NCBI RefSeq assembly: GCF_021653975.1
Contig: NZ_JAJKFK010000001.1
Coordinates: 1,208,863 to 1,272,862, forward strand
Direction of reading: 5' to 3'
DNA length: 64,000 nucleotides
DNA from: Amycolatopsis sp. GM8
GTDB taxonomy: Bacteria; Actinomycetota; Actinomycetes; Mycobacteriales; Pseudonocardiaceae
Position numbers and translations under genes: made by a program. Below are positions 8,480-16,998 of this stretch, one piece after another; the stretch's first letter is position 1; each line of letters opens with the position of its first letter. Below the pieces are notes generated by a model, which worked only from the letters and a program-made list of their open reading frames with translations, had not been told where the DNA came from and did not search any database.

Positions 8480-9585
8480 CTGCCTGGGCGCGTGCGCTTG
8501 AGACCGGTTGGGTGGTCGACGGCGCTGTCCCCGGGCCGGACGTCGACGAGTTCGCCGAGCCGGAGGAGGTGACCGTCGCCCTCGCACGGACGCCGGGGCC
8601 GAGCCTGCTGGCGGTACAACATCCGCACCGCACGCCCGAAGCCCGCGGCCGCACGCTCACCGAAGCGCTGCCCGGCGCCCGGCGGCTGCTGGACGACCTG
8701 CTTTCCGCGTCGTACCACCAAGTCCACGACGTGGTGGCGGTGTACGAGGTGGCCGGGCGCACCATCGGCGTGCTGTGCCTGATCGATCCGGCCGCTGTGG
8801 ACGGGCAGGTGCGGCACAGCGAACAGGTCTACCCGGACATCGTGGCCGAGCGCGCGGCGATGCTGACCGGGCTCGGCCGCGCGACCAGCGCCGCGATGCT
8901 GGTCCCGATCGGCGACGGCGACCGGCTGACGGCAGTGGCGCAGCGCGCGGTGGTCGGACGCCCGCCGGCCGTGTGCACCCCGGACGCGCACCGGCTCTGG
9001 CTGGTCGGCGCCGGCCCGGCGCAGGACGAACTGCTCGCCGCCGTGCGGCATCAGCCGCTGCTGGTCGCCGACGGCAATCACCGGGTCGCGGCCGCGGCGG
9101 CCGCCGGTTCGAGCCTGCTCGCGCTGGTCACCGGAGGCCCGCGGCTGCACATCGGCGCCATCCACCGGTCGATTGTCAACAGTGGCTTGTCGGTTGTCGA
9201 CATCGCGGCGGCGTGGCGGCGGGCCGGTCTGACCGTGCGCGACGTGCCGAACCCGGAACCACCGCGCGTGCCGGGCACCGTGACCGTTCCGGCCGGCCTG
9301 CTCGTGGTACTGCCCGAGCCCGACGGGCCGCTGCCACGAATCGACCACGGCGTCGTCGAGGACCTGTTGCTCGGCAGCGCGCTCGGCCTCGACCCGGAAG
9401 GCCCGCACGTGCGCGTAGTGCCCGAGGGCCACGACCCCGGCCCGGGCGTCGACGCGCTCCTGCAGCTCGCCCCGGTGCCGCTCGCGGACGTCCTGGCGGT
9501 GCACGAGCAGGGACGGCTGATGCCGCGCAAGAGCACCTACTTCACGCCGAAACCGCGCAGTGGCCTACTGATCGCCCAGCTTTGA
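8476..9585 (+). CDS. DUF1015 family protein
   Basis: Protein of 369 aa. The conserved DUF1015 blocks are visible: LLVADGNHRVAAA in the middle (ADGHHR in most members, here with Asn for the first His) and the C-terminal MPRKSTYFTPKPRSGLL. Function is unknown; the family has been linked loosely to HTH and serine metabolism genes. GTG at 8476 overlaps the pepE stop (GTGA), implying coupling. The 3' end overlaps the convergent DUF2127 gene by 21 nt. Confidence 0.85.
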   Translation: MTAWARALETGWVVDGAVPGPDVDEFAEPEEVTVALARTPGPSLLAVQHPHRTPEARGRTLTEALPGARRLLDDLLSASYHQVHDVVAVYEVAGRTIGVLCLIDPAAVDGQVRHSEQVYPDIVAERAAMLTGLGRATSAAMLVPIGDGDRLTAVAQRAVVGRPPAVCTPDAHRLWLVGAGPAQDELLAAVRHQPLLVADGNHRVAAAAAAGSSLLALVTGGPRLHIGAIHRSIVNSGLSVVDIAAAWRRAGLTVRDVPNPEPPRVPGTVTVPAGLLVVLPEPDGPLPRIDHGVVEDLLLGSALGLDPEGPHVRVVPEGHDPGPGVDALLQLAPVPLADVLAVHEQGRLMPRKSTYFTPKPRSGLLIAQL

Positions 9586-10419
9586 CCCCGGTAGCACCCG
9601 GGCCAGCGCGGGCCAGCCGACGTCATGCGCCCGTTCCGCGGCTTCCGCACGACCTCCGCCCCGCACCCCGAACAGCCGTTTCGCGTAGAGCAGGTAGATC
9701 ACCACGGCCAGGTTGATCAGCAGCGTGAGGATTTTCAGCGCACTGACCCGCTGCGTGAGCTCGTAGACCTCCGGCACCAGCAGCACCGCCGTCGCCACGA
9801 ACGTCAGGTACTCCGCCCACCGCTTGCCCAGCCACAGCCCGATCGCCTCGGCACCCTCCAGTACCGCATATCCCGCGACCACCGCGCCGACCAGCCATAA
9901 CGTCGACGGCCGGACGTTGAGCAACCTCGTCACCTCGCCGAGCATGCCGGTACCGGAGCTGCCGGTGCGCCCGCCGAGCGCGCCCTGCAACGCGTCCAGG
10001 GCGCGGTAGAAGGACCCGGTCAGATCCTGCCGCTCGCGCGCGAAGACGAAGATGCCGACGGCCAGCGCCCCGAGCACCGCGAAGTGCAGGACGCGGTCCA
10101 GCGCGATCAGCCGCAGCACGTACAGATCGCGAAGGGGCTTGCCGCGCAACGGCAACTCCACCTCGTCGCGCCCCGGCACCTGCTCCTGGCTGGGCTTTTC
10201 GGGCAGCGGCAACGGGATCCAGCTGTCGCAGCGCAGGCACCGGTGCCACCGCAGCCCGTCCCGCTCGCGCACGACCATCGCGTCCTCGGCCCGGACCCGG
10301 GCGGCGTCCCGGCCGATGAGCTGGTGCCCGCTTCGCGCACAGCCCAGCAGCTCGTAGTGCAAACGGCGGCGCCGGGATCCGGCACCTGGCGGGACAAGGA
10401 GCTCGTCTTCGCTGGTCAC
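9565..10419 (-). CDS. DUF2127 family membrane protein
   Basis: Protein of 284 aa. The first 80 residues are soluble and contain a possible zinc site (WHRCLRCDSW). The rest holds about four membrane segments with typical DUF2127 phrases (LRLIALDRVLHFAVLGALAV, LEGAEAIGLWLGKRWAEYL, LVPEVYELTQR). Role unknown. ATG at 10419 is in frame with the CxxC-containing head; upstream in-frame extension lacks support. It faces the small Cys-rich gene at 10601 across 181 nt, which contain a 10-bp perfect palindrome (CGTGTACACG, 10450-10459). Confidence 0.85.
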   Translation of the reverse strand: MTSEDELLVPPGAGSRRRRLHYELLGCARSGHQLIGRDAARVRAEDAMVVRERDGLRWHRCLRCDSWIPLPLPEKPSQEQVPGRDEVELPLRGKPLRDLYVLRLIALDRVLHFAVLGALAVGIFVFARERQDLTGSFYRALDALQGALGGRTGSSGTGMLGEVTRLLNVRPSTLWLVGAVVAGYAVLEGAEAIGLWLGKRWAEYLTFVATAVLLVPEVYELTQRVSALKILTLLINLAVVIYLLYAKRLFGVRGGGRAEAAERAHDVGWPALARVLPGSKLGDQ

Positions 10420-10600
10420 TGTGGCAGATTAAGCCAAAGGTGCTCGTCACGTGTACACGGCGAAAACCCCGGTCTGCAAATTGCAGAATTGGTCGGTTTC
10501 AGTGAGCGAATCGCCAGTTTGCTACATTCCGGTGACGACCCTCGGCTCCGCCGCCCGGAGCCCCTTATGCTGCAGACAGTCGAGAAACCGGATGGTAATC

Positions 10601-10828
10601 ATGGCCGCTCGCACTGATTTCGCCCCCGGAGACACTTGTTTCGCCTGTCTCGTTCCCAGAGAACAGACACCGGAGAACGAAGAATGGTGTTTCGACAGGC
10701 ACAATAGGCCGCTCTGTGGCCAGTGCGCACGTGACGAATGCATTATCCACGAACCCTGGACCGACGAATTCCCCGACGTGGAATTCCTGCCGCGACGTGG
10801 CGGCGAACTCATGCACAGCCTTCCCTGA
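10601..10828 (+). CDS. small cysteine-rich protein, possible zinc ribbon
   Basis: Unrecognised 75-aa acidic protein. It carries two cysteine pairs, FACLVP with EEWCFDRH and LCGQCARDEC, which together could bind one or two zinc ions as in HNH-like or treble-clef folds. Start taken as ATG 10601; ATG 10592 in the same frame is also possible. The cysteine content and high acidity make a real small protein more likely than a chance frame. A GGCTCC/GGAGCC hairpin lies about 50 nt upstream. It stands alone between DUF2127 and paaX-like genes. Confidence 0.6.
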   Translation: MAARTDFAPGDTCFACLVPREQTPENEEWCFDRHNRPLCGQCARDECIIHEPWTDEFPDVEFLPRRGGELMHSLP

Positions 10829-10909
10829 CGCACCATCCTGTCGCAACCGGCCGCACCCACGCGGTATAACGTGGGTCGACCGACCACCGGCGACGGGAGG
10901 TGATGGCTG

Positions 10910-11767
10910 ATGGGGGATGCCGCGGCACGCCCCACGGTGAGCAGGCGACGCGAAGTCAGCCACACGAGCGCCCGCTCGTTGCTGATGACCGTGCTCGGTG
11001 AATTCGTGCTTCCCCGCGGGCGCCCGGTCTGGACGTCCACGCTCGTCGACGTGCTCGCCGTGTTCGGCGTCGAGGAGAAGTCCGCGCGGCAAGCGCTCGC
11101 CCGCACCGCGGCCGAAGGCTGGCTGGTGTCCGAACGCGTCGGCCGGCGGGTGCGCTGGTCGCTCACACCGCCGGGGCGGCGGCTGCTCACCGAAGGCGCC
11201 GCGCGGATCTACGGCTTCGGCCGGGACGGCGGCGAGTGGGACGGGCGCTGGCTGATGCTGCTCGTGTCGGTGCCGGAGTCCAAGCGGGATCTGCGGCACA
11301 GCCTGCGAACGCGGCTGACGTGGGCGGGTTTCGGTTCGCCGACGCCCGGCGTGTGGATCAGCGCGGACACCACCAGACAGGACGAAGCGGACGACATCGT
11401 GCGTGCGCTCGAACTCGACCGCGAGGCGATGTCGTTCGTCGCTTCGTACGGCCAGATCGGCGACGAGGACGCGATGGTCTCGCGCGCCTGGGATCTGAGC
11501 GCGCTCGAGGAGCGGTACGAAGGTTTCATCGACGAGTTCACCGGTCTGAACCCGGCGACCGGCGGCGAGACGCTGCAGGCGCAGACCCGGCTGGTGCACG
11601 AATGGCGCCGCTTCCCGTTCCTCGATCCGCAGCTGCCGGTCCGGCTGCTGCCGGCGAACTGGAGCGGCGTGCAGGCGTCGGAGTTGTTCCACCGCAAGCA
11701 TGTCGAGTGGCGGGCCACCGCGCAGCAGCACTGGGATCTGCTGACGGCCGAAGAAGAAGCGGCCTAG
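10910..11767 (+). CDS. PaaX-family transcriptional regulator
   Basis: Protein of 285 aa. An N-terminal winged helix (VDVLAVFGVEEKSARQAL) is followed by the PaaX central and C-terminal domains (WDGRWLMLLVSVPESKRDLR, TWAGFGSPTPGVWIS, HEWRRFPFLDPQLP). PaaX proteins repress aromatic-acid pathways and respond to CoA thioesters such as phenylacetyl-CoA. ATG 10910 has GGGAGG nine bases upstream. The next gene on the strand is a StyA-like monooxygenase 118 nt away, so this protein may control it; no paa genes are in the window. Confidence 0.9.
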   Translation: MGDAAARPTVSRRREVSHTSARSLLMTVLGEFVLPRGRPVWTSTLVDVLAVFGVEEKSARQALARTAAEGWLVSERVGRRVRWSLTPPGRRLLTEGAARIYGFGRDGGEWDGRWLMLLVSVPESKRDLRHSLRTRLTWAGFGSPTPGVWISADTTRQDEADDIVRALELDREAMSFVASYGQIGDEDAMVSRAWDLSALEERYEGFIDEFTGLNPATGGETLQAQTRLVHEWRRFPFLDPQLPVRLLPANWSGVQASELFHRKHVEWRATAQQHWDLLTAEEEAA

Positions 11768-11885
11768 ATCTCCCTCATTCTTGCCTGTTTCTCCCTAACG
11801 CGGTAAGGTGTTCGAATATCGAGCCACGAGCATTGTTCTGGCTCAATTTCCGCATCATCGCCGGCGTGAGGATTTCGGACCGAAG

Positions 11886-13124
11886 ATGTCATCAATGGCG
11901 GGAATCGGAATCGTCGGAGCCGGTATCGCCGGTCTGCATCTCGGGCTGCTGCTGCGCCGGCACGATGTTCCGGTCACGATCTACAGCGACCGCGACGCGG
12001 AACAGATCGGCAGCGGGCGAATGCTCAACAGCGTCGCGCACCACCACGCGACGATCGAGCGCGAGCAGGCACTGGGCGTCGATCACTGGCCGGACGAGGA
12101 ATACCACTACTTCGGCCACCATCATTACCTCGGCGGCGGGCCACAACCGTTGGTGTTCCCGGGTTTCTTCACCGCCCCGTCGCGGGCGATCGACTACCGC
12201 ATCTACTTGCCGGCCCTGCTGGCGGACTTCGTTTCCCGCGGCGGCGAGTTCGAGGTGCGGCCGGTGCAGGCGGCCGACGTGAGCACGCTTTCCGAGCGGC
12301 ACGAGCTGGTCGTGATCGCTTCCGGCCGCGGGAACATGAGCGCGATTTTCCCGCGCCGGGCGGACAAATCTCCTTACGACACACCACAACGCAAGCTGTG
12401 CGTCGGGTTGTACGAAGGCGTCGCGCCGTCGGATCCGCGCGGGGTCACGATGAGCGTGGCGGCCGGGCAGGGCGAGCTACTCGAAATCCCGATCTACTCC
12501 TCGGCCGGGCACGTCACCGCATTGCTGTTCGAGAACGTGCCGGGCGGCGAGCTGGAAATGCTCGCCGAAATCAGTTACGACGACGACCCGGTGGGTTTCG
12601 AGAAGACCATTCTGGACATGACCCGGAAATACCATCCGGCGACGTTCGAACGCATCGACCCGGCGGCGTTCCATTTGACGGGTCCGCTCGATCTTCTGCA
12701 GGGCGGCGTGCTGCCATCGGTCCGCGAGGATTACGCGCGCCTGCCGAACGGCCGTTATGTCGTGGCGCTCGGCGACGCGCATGTCGTCGTGGACCCGGTG
12801 ATCGGCCAGGGCGCGAACTGCGCTTCGTATTCGGCCTGGGAACTCGGGCACGCGATCGTCGAGGACCCCGCGTTCGACGAGCGGTTCTGCCAGAAAGTGG
12901 CCGACCGGCGGCGCAACCGCGTGCACGCGACTGCGGACTGGACCAATCTGATGATCAGCGCACCCCCGCCGCCGCACCTGCTGCGGATGTTCGGCGCGAT
13001 GGCGCAGAACCAGGCCGTGGCCGACGAGTTCACGGAGAACTTCAGCTACCCCGACCGCCAGTGGGACCACCTCGCCACCGCGGACCGGGTCGCCTCATAC
13101 CTGGCCCGCCACGGCATGGCCTGA
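11886..13124 (+). CDS. StyA-like FAD monooxygenase (styrene/indole monooxygenase family)
   Basis: FAD-dependent epoxidase subunit of 412 aa. The dinucleotide loop is GIVGAGIAGLHLGLLLR, followed by SGRMLNSVAHHHATIERE and the family block YHYFGHHHYLGGGPQP; the second FAD motif is ALGDAHVVVDPVIGQGANC. These match StyA, which uses FADH2 from a separate reductase (StyB) to epoxidise styrenes or indoles. No StyB gene is in the window. Start at ATG 11886 or 11898; both sit just before the FAD loop. The neighbour upstream is PaaX-like and downstream is an epoxide-hydrolase-like gene, together suggesting aromatic alkene metabolism. Confidence 0.85.
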   Translation: MSSMAGIGIVGAGIAGLHLGLLLRRHDVPVTIYSDRDAEQIGSGRMLNSVAHHHATIEREQALGVDHWPDEEYHYFGHHHYLGGGPQPLVFPGFFTAPSRAIDYRIYLPALLADFVSRGGEFEVRPVQAADVSTLSERHELVVIASGRGNMSAIFPRRADKSPYDTPQRKLCVGLYEGVAPSDPRGVTMSVAAGQGELLEIPIYSSAGHVTALLFENVPGGELEMLAEISYDDDPVGFEKTILDMTRKYHPATFERIDPAAFHLTGPLDLLQGGVLPSVREDYARLPNGRYVVALGDAHVVVDPVIGQGANCASYSAWELGHAIVEDPAFDERFCQKVADRRRNRVHATADWTNLMISAPPPPHLLRMFGAMAQNQAVADEFTENFSYPDRQWDHLATADRVASYLARHGMA

Positions 13125-13180
13125 CGCGCACGCCGGAAGGCGCGCCCGGAACTGTCGGACCCGCCGGTTAGGGTTCGGAC

Positions 13181-14011
13181 GTGACCGAGCACCTGAGCAT
13201 TCCCACCCCGGCCGGCTCCTTCGACGCGATCGCCGCCGGGCCCGCCGACGGGCGGCCTGTCCTGCTGCTGCACGGGTTTCCGGAGGCGTCGATCTCCTGG
13301 GACTACACGGTGGCGGTGCTCGGTGACCGCGATTTCCGTGCCATAGCGCCGGATCAGCGCGGCTACTCGCCGGACGTGCGGCCCGCGGCGGTCGCCGAGT
13401 ACGGCATCGACTCGCTCGTCGGAGACGTGCTCGCGATCGCCGACGAGCTGGGCTGGAGCCGGTTCGACCTGATCGGGCACAACTGGGGCGGCGCGGTCGC
13501 GTGGTGGACGGCGGCCGAGCACCCCGAGCGGCTGCGCAGCCTGAGCGTGGTCTCCACGCCGCACCCGGGCGCGCTCGGCGAGGCGCTGCGCACCGACGAG
13601 GACCAGCAGCTGCGCTCCCAGTACATGCGGGACTGGCGCGAGGGCAGCACCGAGCGCCGGATGCTCGCGAACAACGGCGAAGCGCTCCGCCGCATGTTCG
13701 AGTGGCGGGTCGGCCAGAGCCGGGTCGACGAGTACCTCCAGCGCATGTCCGAGCCGGGCGCGCTCACCGCGGCGCTCAACTGGTACCGCGCTTCGCGGCC
13801 AGCCGGGAAGATCGCCAAGGTGGAGGTGCCGACGCTGTACGTGTGGAGCACCGAGGACGTCGCCTTCGGCTCCACCGCGGCCTTCGCCACCGAGCAGTGG
13901 GTGACCGGCGCGTACTCGTTCCAGATGCTGGAGGACGTGAGTCACTGGGTGCCCGAGGAGGTGCCGGAGGTGCTCACCGGCATGATCCTGGCCCACCTGA
14001 CAGGCAGGTGA
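13181..14011 (+). CDS. alpha/beta hydrolase, epoxide-hydrolase-like, Asn at nucleophile
   Basis: Protein of 276 aa with the epoxide hydrolase/haloalkane dehalogenase layout: LLLHGFPEAS (oxyanion), the nucleophile elbow LIGHNWGGAVAW, an acid near STEDVAFG (D226) and the catalytic His in EDVSHWVPEE (H255). In these families the elbow is GHDWGG with Asp as nucleophile; here the codon is AAC, Asn101. The enzyme may be inactive, or a different chemistry may apply. GTG start at 13181, 56 nt after the StyA-like gene, so co-transcription is possible and it could act on the epoxide product. Everything else about the fold looks intact. Confidence 0.85.
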   Translation: MTEHLSIPTPAGSFDAIAAGPADGRPVLLLHGFPEASISWDYTVAVLGDRDFRAIAPDQRGYSPDVRPAAVAEYGIDSLVGDVLAIADELGWSRFDLIGHNWGGAVAWWTAAEHPERLRSLSVVSTPHPGALGEALRTDEDQQLRSQYMRDWREGSTERRMLANNGEALRRMFEWRVGQSRVDEYLQRMSEPGALTAALNWYRASRPAGKIAKVEVPTLYVWSTEDVAFGSTAAFATEQWVTGAYSFQMLEDVSHWVPEEVPEVLTGMILAHLTGR

Positions 14012-14050
14012 CGCGCCCGAATTGTCGGTGCCTCGCGTTACCGTCCCGCC

Positions 14051-14470
14051 ATGGCATATGACTTCCAAGTGACCGTGGACAGCGCGAATCCGCACACGCT
14101 CGCCGACTGGTGGGCCGACGCGCTGGGCTGGGACGTCGAGCCCAGCAACGAGGAGTTCATCCGGCGCATGGTCGCCGAGGGGCACGCCCGGGACGAGGAC
14201 ACGATGACGCACCGCGGGGTCCTCGTCTGGCGGGTGGGTCAGGCGATCCGGCACCCGGAATCCCGTCGGCGCGTGCTGTTCCAGCTGGTGCCCGAGCCCA
14301 AGACGGTGAAGAACAGGGTCCATCTGGACGTCGCGGTCGGCGAGAACCGCGAGGCCGAGGTGGAGCGGCTGACCGGGATGGGCGCGAAGGTCGTGTACCG
14401 CGGGCAGCAGGGACCGTACAGCTGGGTGACGATGACGGACCCGGAGGGGAACGAGCTCTGTCTGCAGTGA
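14051..14470 (+). CDS. VOC superfamily (glyoxalase-like) protein
   Basis: Protein of 139 aa with one betaalphabetabetabeta module pair: VTVDSANPHTLADWWADALG at the start, VHLDVAV in the centre and VTMTDPEGNELCL at the end. These are the usual positions of metal ligands in glyoxalase/bleomycin-resistance proteins. Substrate unknown. ATG at 14051 lies 39 nt after the hydrolase stop, same strand. It converges on the PhyH gene with a 4-nt gap. Confidence 0.85.
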   Translation: MAYDFQVTVDSANPHTLADWWADALGWDVEPSNEEFIRRMVAEGHARDEDTMTHRGVLVWRVGQAIRHPESRRRVLFQLVPEPKTVKNRVHLDVAVGENREAEVERLTGMGAKVVYRGQQGPYSWVTMTDPEGNELCLQ

Positions 14471-14474
14471 GAGG

Positions 14475-15236
14475 TTATCGGTGAAGGCCGTTGAGTACGG
14501 CCCGGGCGACCGGACTCGGTTGCTCGTCTTGCAGATCGAGGGGTTCCTTGGCGCCCAGAGGTGGTTGAGCCATGAATCGGGGCGTGCGCCCGCGGTGCGG
14601 CTGAGCGGCGTGCACCAGGAACGGGTGGCACAGGTAAACGTCGCCGAGGGTGCCTGTCGCCAGCGTGACAGCTCGATGCTCGGATGCCGGGACGGCGTCC
14701 TGGCACAGCGCCATCCACTCGCGCCCTTCGTCACCGTAGGTTTCGAGCAGCGGGGGCACGTCCAGATGGGAGCCGATGCGGATCCGCGTCGGCGCGTCGT
14801 CGGGGCCGATCTCCGAGAACAGGAACAGCATCAACAATGCGCGCTCCCGGGAGCGGAGGTTGAGTCTGTTCTCGCCCTGCGGTCCGGCGTAGCTCGCCTC
14901 CACATGCCACCCGTCGTCGCCGGGTTCTTCGCCGCTGGGGAAGCGCACCGGAAAGGTGCCGAGTCCGACGCGCGGAACCCAGCGCCCCGGGCCGACCAGC
15001 TGGTCGAACGCCTCGTGCAGCACGGCGGTGGTGCCGGCTTCCTGGAACGGGGGCGTCGCGAAACCGCCCAGCCGCACGACCGGTTTGGTCCAGGTGGCCG
15101 GATCTTCCCGTGAGCATCCGGTGGCCGCCCACAGTTCGTCCAAGCAGCGTTCGCCGGCCTCGACGGGAAAAGCCCGTTCGAGCTTGACGAAGCCATCGGT
15201 GACGAACTGCTCGACCTGCCCAGCGGTGAGCGACAT
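14475..15236 (-). CDS. phytanoyl-CoA dioxygenase (PhyH) family protein
   Basis: Probable Fe(II)/2-oxoglutarate oxygenase of 253 aa. Iron ligands fit DGWHVEASY (His and Glu or Asp two residues on) and the distal His in HAAQPHRGRTPR, whose Arg would bind 2-oxoglutarate. The N terminus (LTAGQVEQFVTDGFVKLE) is typical of PhyH proteins. I chose ATG 15236; ATGs at 15245 and 15272 are in frame upstream. The first ligand pair is HxE rather than the common HxD, which is unusual but known in related enzymes. Substrate not predictable. Confidence 0.82.
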   Translation of the reverse strand: MSLTAGQVEQFVTDGFVKLERAFPVEAGERCLDELWAATGCSREDPATWTKPVVRLGGFATPPFQEAGTTAVLHEAFDQLVGPGRWVPRVGLGTFPVRFPSGEEPGDDGWHVEASYAGPQGENRLNLRSRERALLMLFLFSEIGPDDAPTRIRIGSHLDVPPLLETYGDEGREWMALCQDAVPASEHRAVTLATGTLGDVYLCHPFLVHAAQPHRGRTPRFMAQPPLGAKEPLDLQDEQPSPVARAVLNGLHR

Positions 15237-15302
15237 GCGAGACATGCTCGCGAAGCACGAATGGGACGGCAAGGCATTTTCCGGCGCCCGCGGCGGTGCG
15301 GC

Positions 15303-16943
15303 TCAGCGGCCGATCGCCCGGTACCACCGCGGCGAGGTGTTCAGCGGCGGCTTCAGGCTCGCCCGCACCACGAGGACGTTCGGTTCGTCGGCGCGCACGA
15401 ACTCGCCCAGCAGCCGGCGGAAGGCGCGGCCGAAGCCTTTGACCTCGTCGGCGTGCACCCCGAACGAGCGGGCCAGGCCGACGAAGTTCGGCGTGTGCAG
15501 GTCCACGCCGCGGTGCGGCACCCCGGCCCGGTCCTGGTCGAACCGCAGCATGCCGTACCCGCCGTCGTCCACGATGATCACGGTCACCGGCAGCGACTCT
15601 TGCGCCAGCGTGGCCAGGTCACCGCAGGCGTAGAGGAAACCGCCGTCGCCGCTGACGCACACGACGCGACCCGGACCGCCGGCCGCCGCCCCCAGCGACG
15701 CCGGGAAACCGAACCCGGTCGTGCCCCAGCCCATCGGGTAGGCGAACCGGCGCGGCGCGCCCGCCCGCAGATAGCCGCCGGCCCAATATCCGGCGATGCA
15801 CATGTCCGCCACGACCACCGCACCCTCGGGCAGCGTTTCCTCCAGCGTGCCAAGGAAATCCGCGGCCTGCGGCTCGTCCGCGCGCATCCGCCTGCGCACC
15901 AGCGTGTCGAGACTCCGCAGCCGGGTGGCCAGATCGGACAGGCCGGGCCGCGGCGCCAGGCCGGTGACCAGCTGGCTCACCACGTCCCGGGCGTCGCCGA
16001 CCAGCGTCACATCAGGCTGGTAGTTCTTGGCCGCGTCCTTCGGGTCGACGTTCACCGCGATCAGCTTCGGCGGCTTCGGCATCAGCCAGTTCTGCGTCAT
16101 CGGCCCGTCGAAGTCGGTGCCGACACCCAGCACGACGTCGGCCTCGTCCCACAGCGCGCCGATCTCGGGCGCGTGCACCGGCGTCGGCGCGGCGCAGGGG
16201 TGGGTCGGCGGCAGTAGCCCGCGAGCGGCGAACGTCGTGAGTACCGGCGCGGCCAGCCGCTCGGCCAGCTCACCGATGACGGGACCCGCCTCGGCCCGGA
16301 CCGCGCCGCCGCCCGCCCAGATGACCGGGCGTTCCGCGCCGGACAGCAGCGCCCGCGCGTAGTCGAGATCGGCGATGTCGACGGCGGCGAACCGTTCCGT
16401 CCGGTCCGACTCCGGCGCCCGTTCCGTTTCGGCACTGAGGAAATCGGCCGGGATGCCGACGTACACCGGGCCGGACTGCGGCTCCCGCGCCAGCCGGGCG
16501 GCCCGCTCGATCGCCGGGGCGATCTCCCGCGGCGACTCGACGGTGGTCGCGGACTTGGTGACGGGGGCGAACAGTGCGGCCTGGTCACTGGTCTCGGACA
16601 GCACGCCCCGAACGATGTTCTGCCGCCGCAGCGTCGACGGGATGTCCGTGGCGATCACCAGTACCGGCGAGGCCGAGGCCATCGCCTCGCCGATCGCGCC
16701 CAGGGTGTTCGCGGCGCCGGGCCCGGTGGTGACGACGGCGACGCCCAGTTTGCCGGTCGCGCGTGCATACCCGTCCGCCGCATAACCGGCGGTCTGCTCG
16801 TGCCGGACCCCGAACAACCGGACGCCGCTACCCGCCACGGCCTCCCAGATCGGGAGGGTGTGCTCACCCGGCAGACCGAACGCGACATCGGCACCGAGCG
16901 CGGCGAGCACGTCAACCAGGTGTTGCGCGCCGGTCTTGTTCAC
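15303..16943 (-). CDS. thiamine-diphosphate enzyme, acetolactate-synthase-like
   Basis: Protein of 546 aa with the three TPP-enzyme domains. The Glu that activates TPP is in GVRHEQTAGYAADGYAR, and the cofactor site is GDGGFLYACGDLATLAQ followed by VDDGGYGML. The usual NN of the GDG...NN motif reads DD here, a variant seen in some paralogues. There is no small-subunit gene beside it, so it is unlikely to be the biosynthetic acetolactate synthase and more likely a 2-oxoacid decarboxylase or related ligase. It ends 30 nt upstream of the region facing the PhyH gene on the same strand. Confidence 0.85.
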   Translation of the reverse strand: MNKTGAQHLVDVLAALGADVAFGLPGEHTLPIWEAVAGSGVRLFGVRHEQTAGYAADGYARATGKLGVAVVTTGPGAANTLGAIGEAMASASPVLVIATDIPSTLRRQNIVRGVLSETSDQAALFAPVTKSATTVESPREIAPAIERAARLAREPQSGPVYVGIPADFLSAETERAPESDRTERFAAVDIADLDYARALLSGAERPVIWAGGGAVRAEAGPVIGELAERLAAPVLTTFAARGLLPPTHPCAAPTPVHAPEIGALWDEADVVLGVGTDFDGPMTQNWLMPKPPKLIAVNVDPKDAAKNYQPDVTLVGDARDVVSQLVTGLAPRPGLSDLATRLRSLDTLVRRRMRADEPQAADFLGTLEETLPEGAVVVADMCIAGYWAGGYLRAGAPRRFAYPMGWGTTGFGFPASLGAAAGGPGRVVCVSGDGGFLYACGDLATLAQESLPVTVIIVDDGGYGMLRFDQDRAGVPHRGVDLHTPNFVGLARSFGVHADEVKGFGRAFRRLLGEFVRADEPNVLVVRASLKPPLNTSPRWYRAIGR

Positions 16944-16998
16944 TCGACCAGGTTAGGCCCACACGCAGCGGAGCCACTGTGGGTGGGTGTCCTACGCG

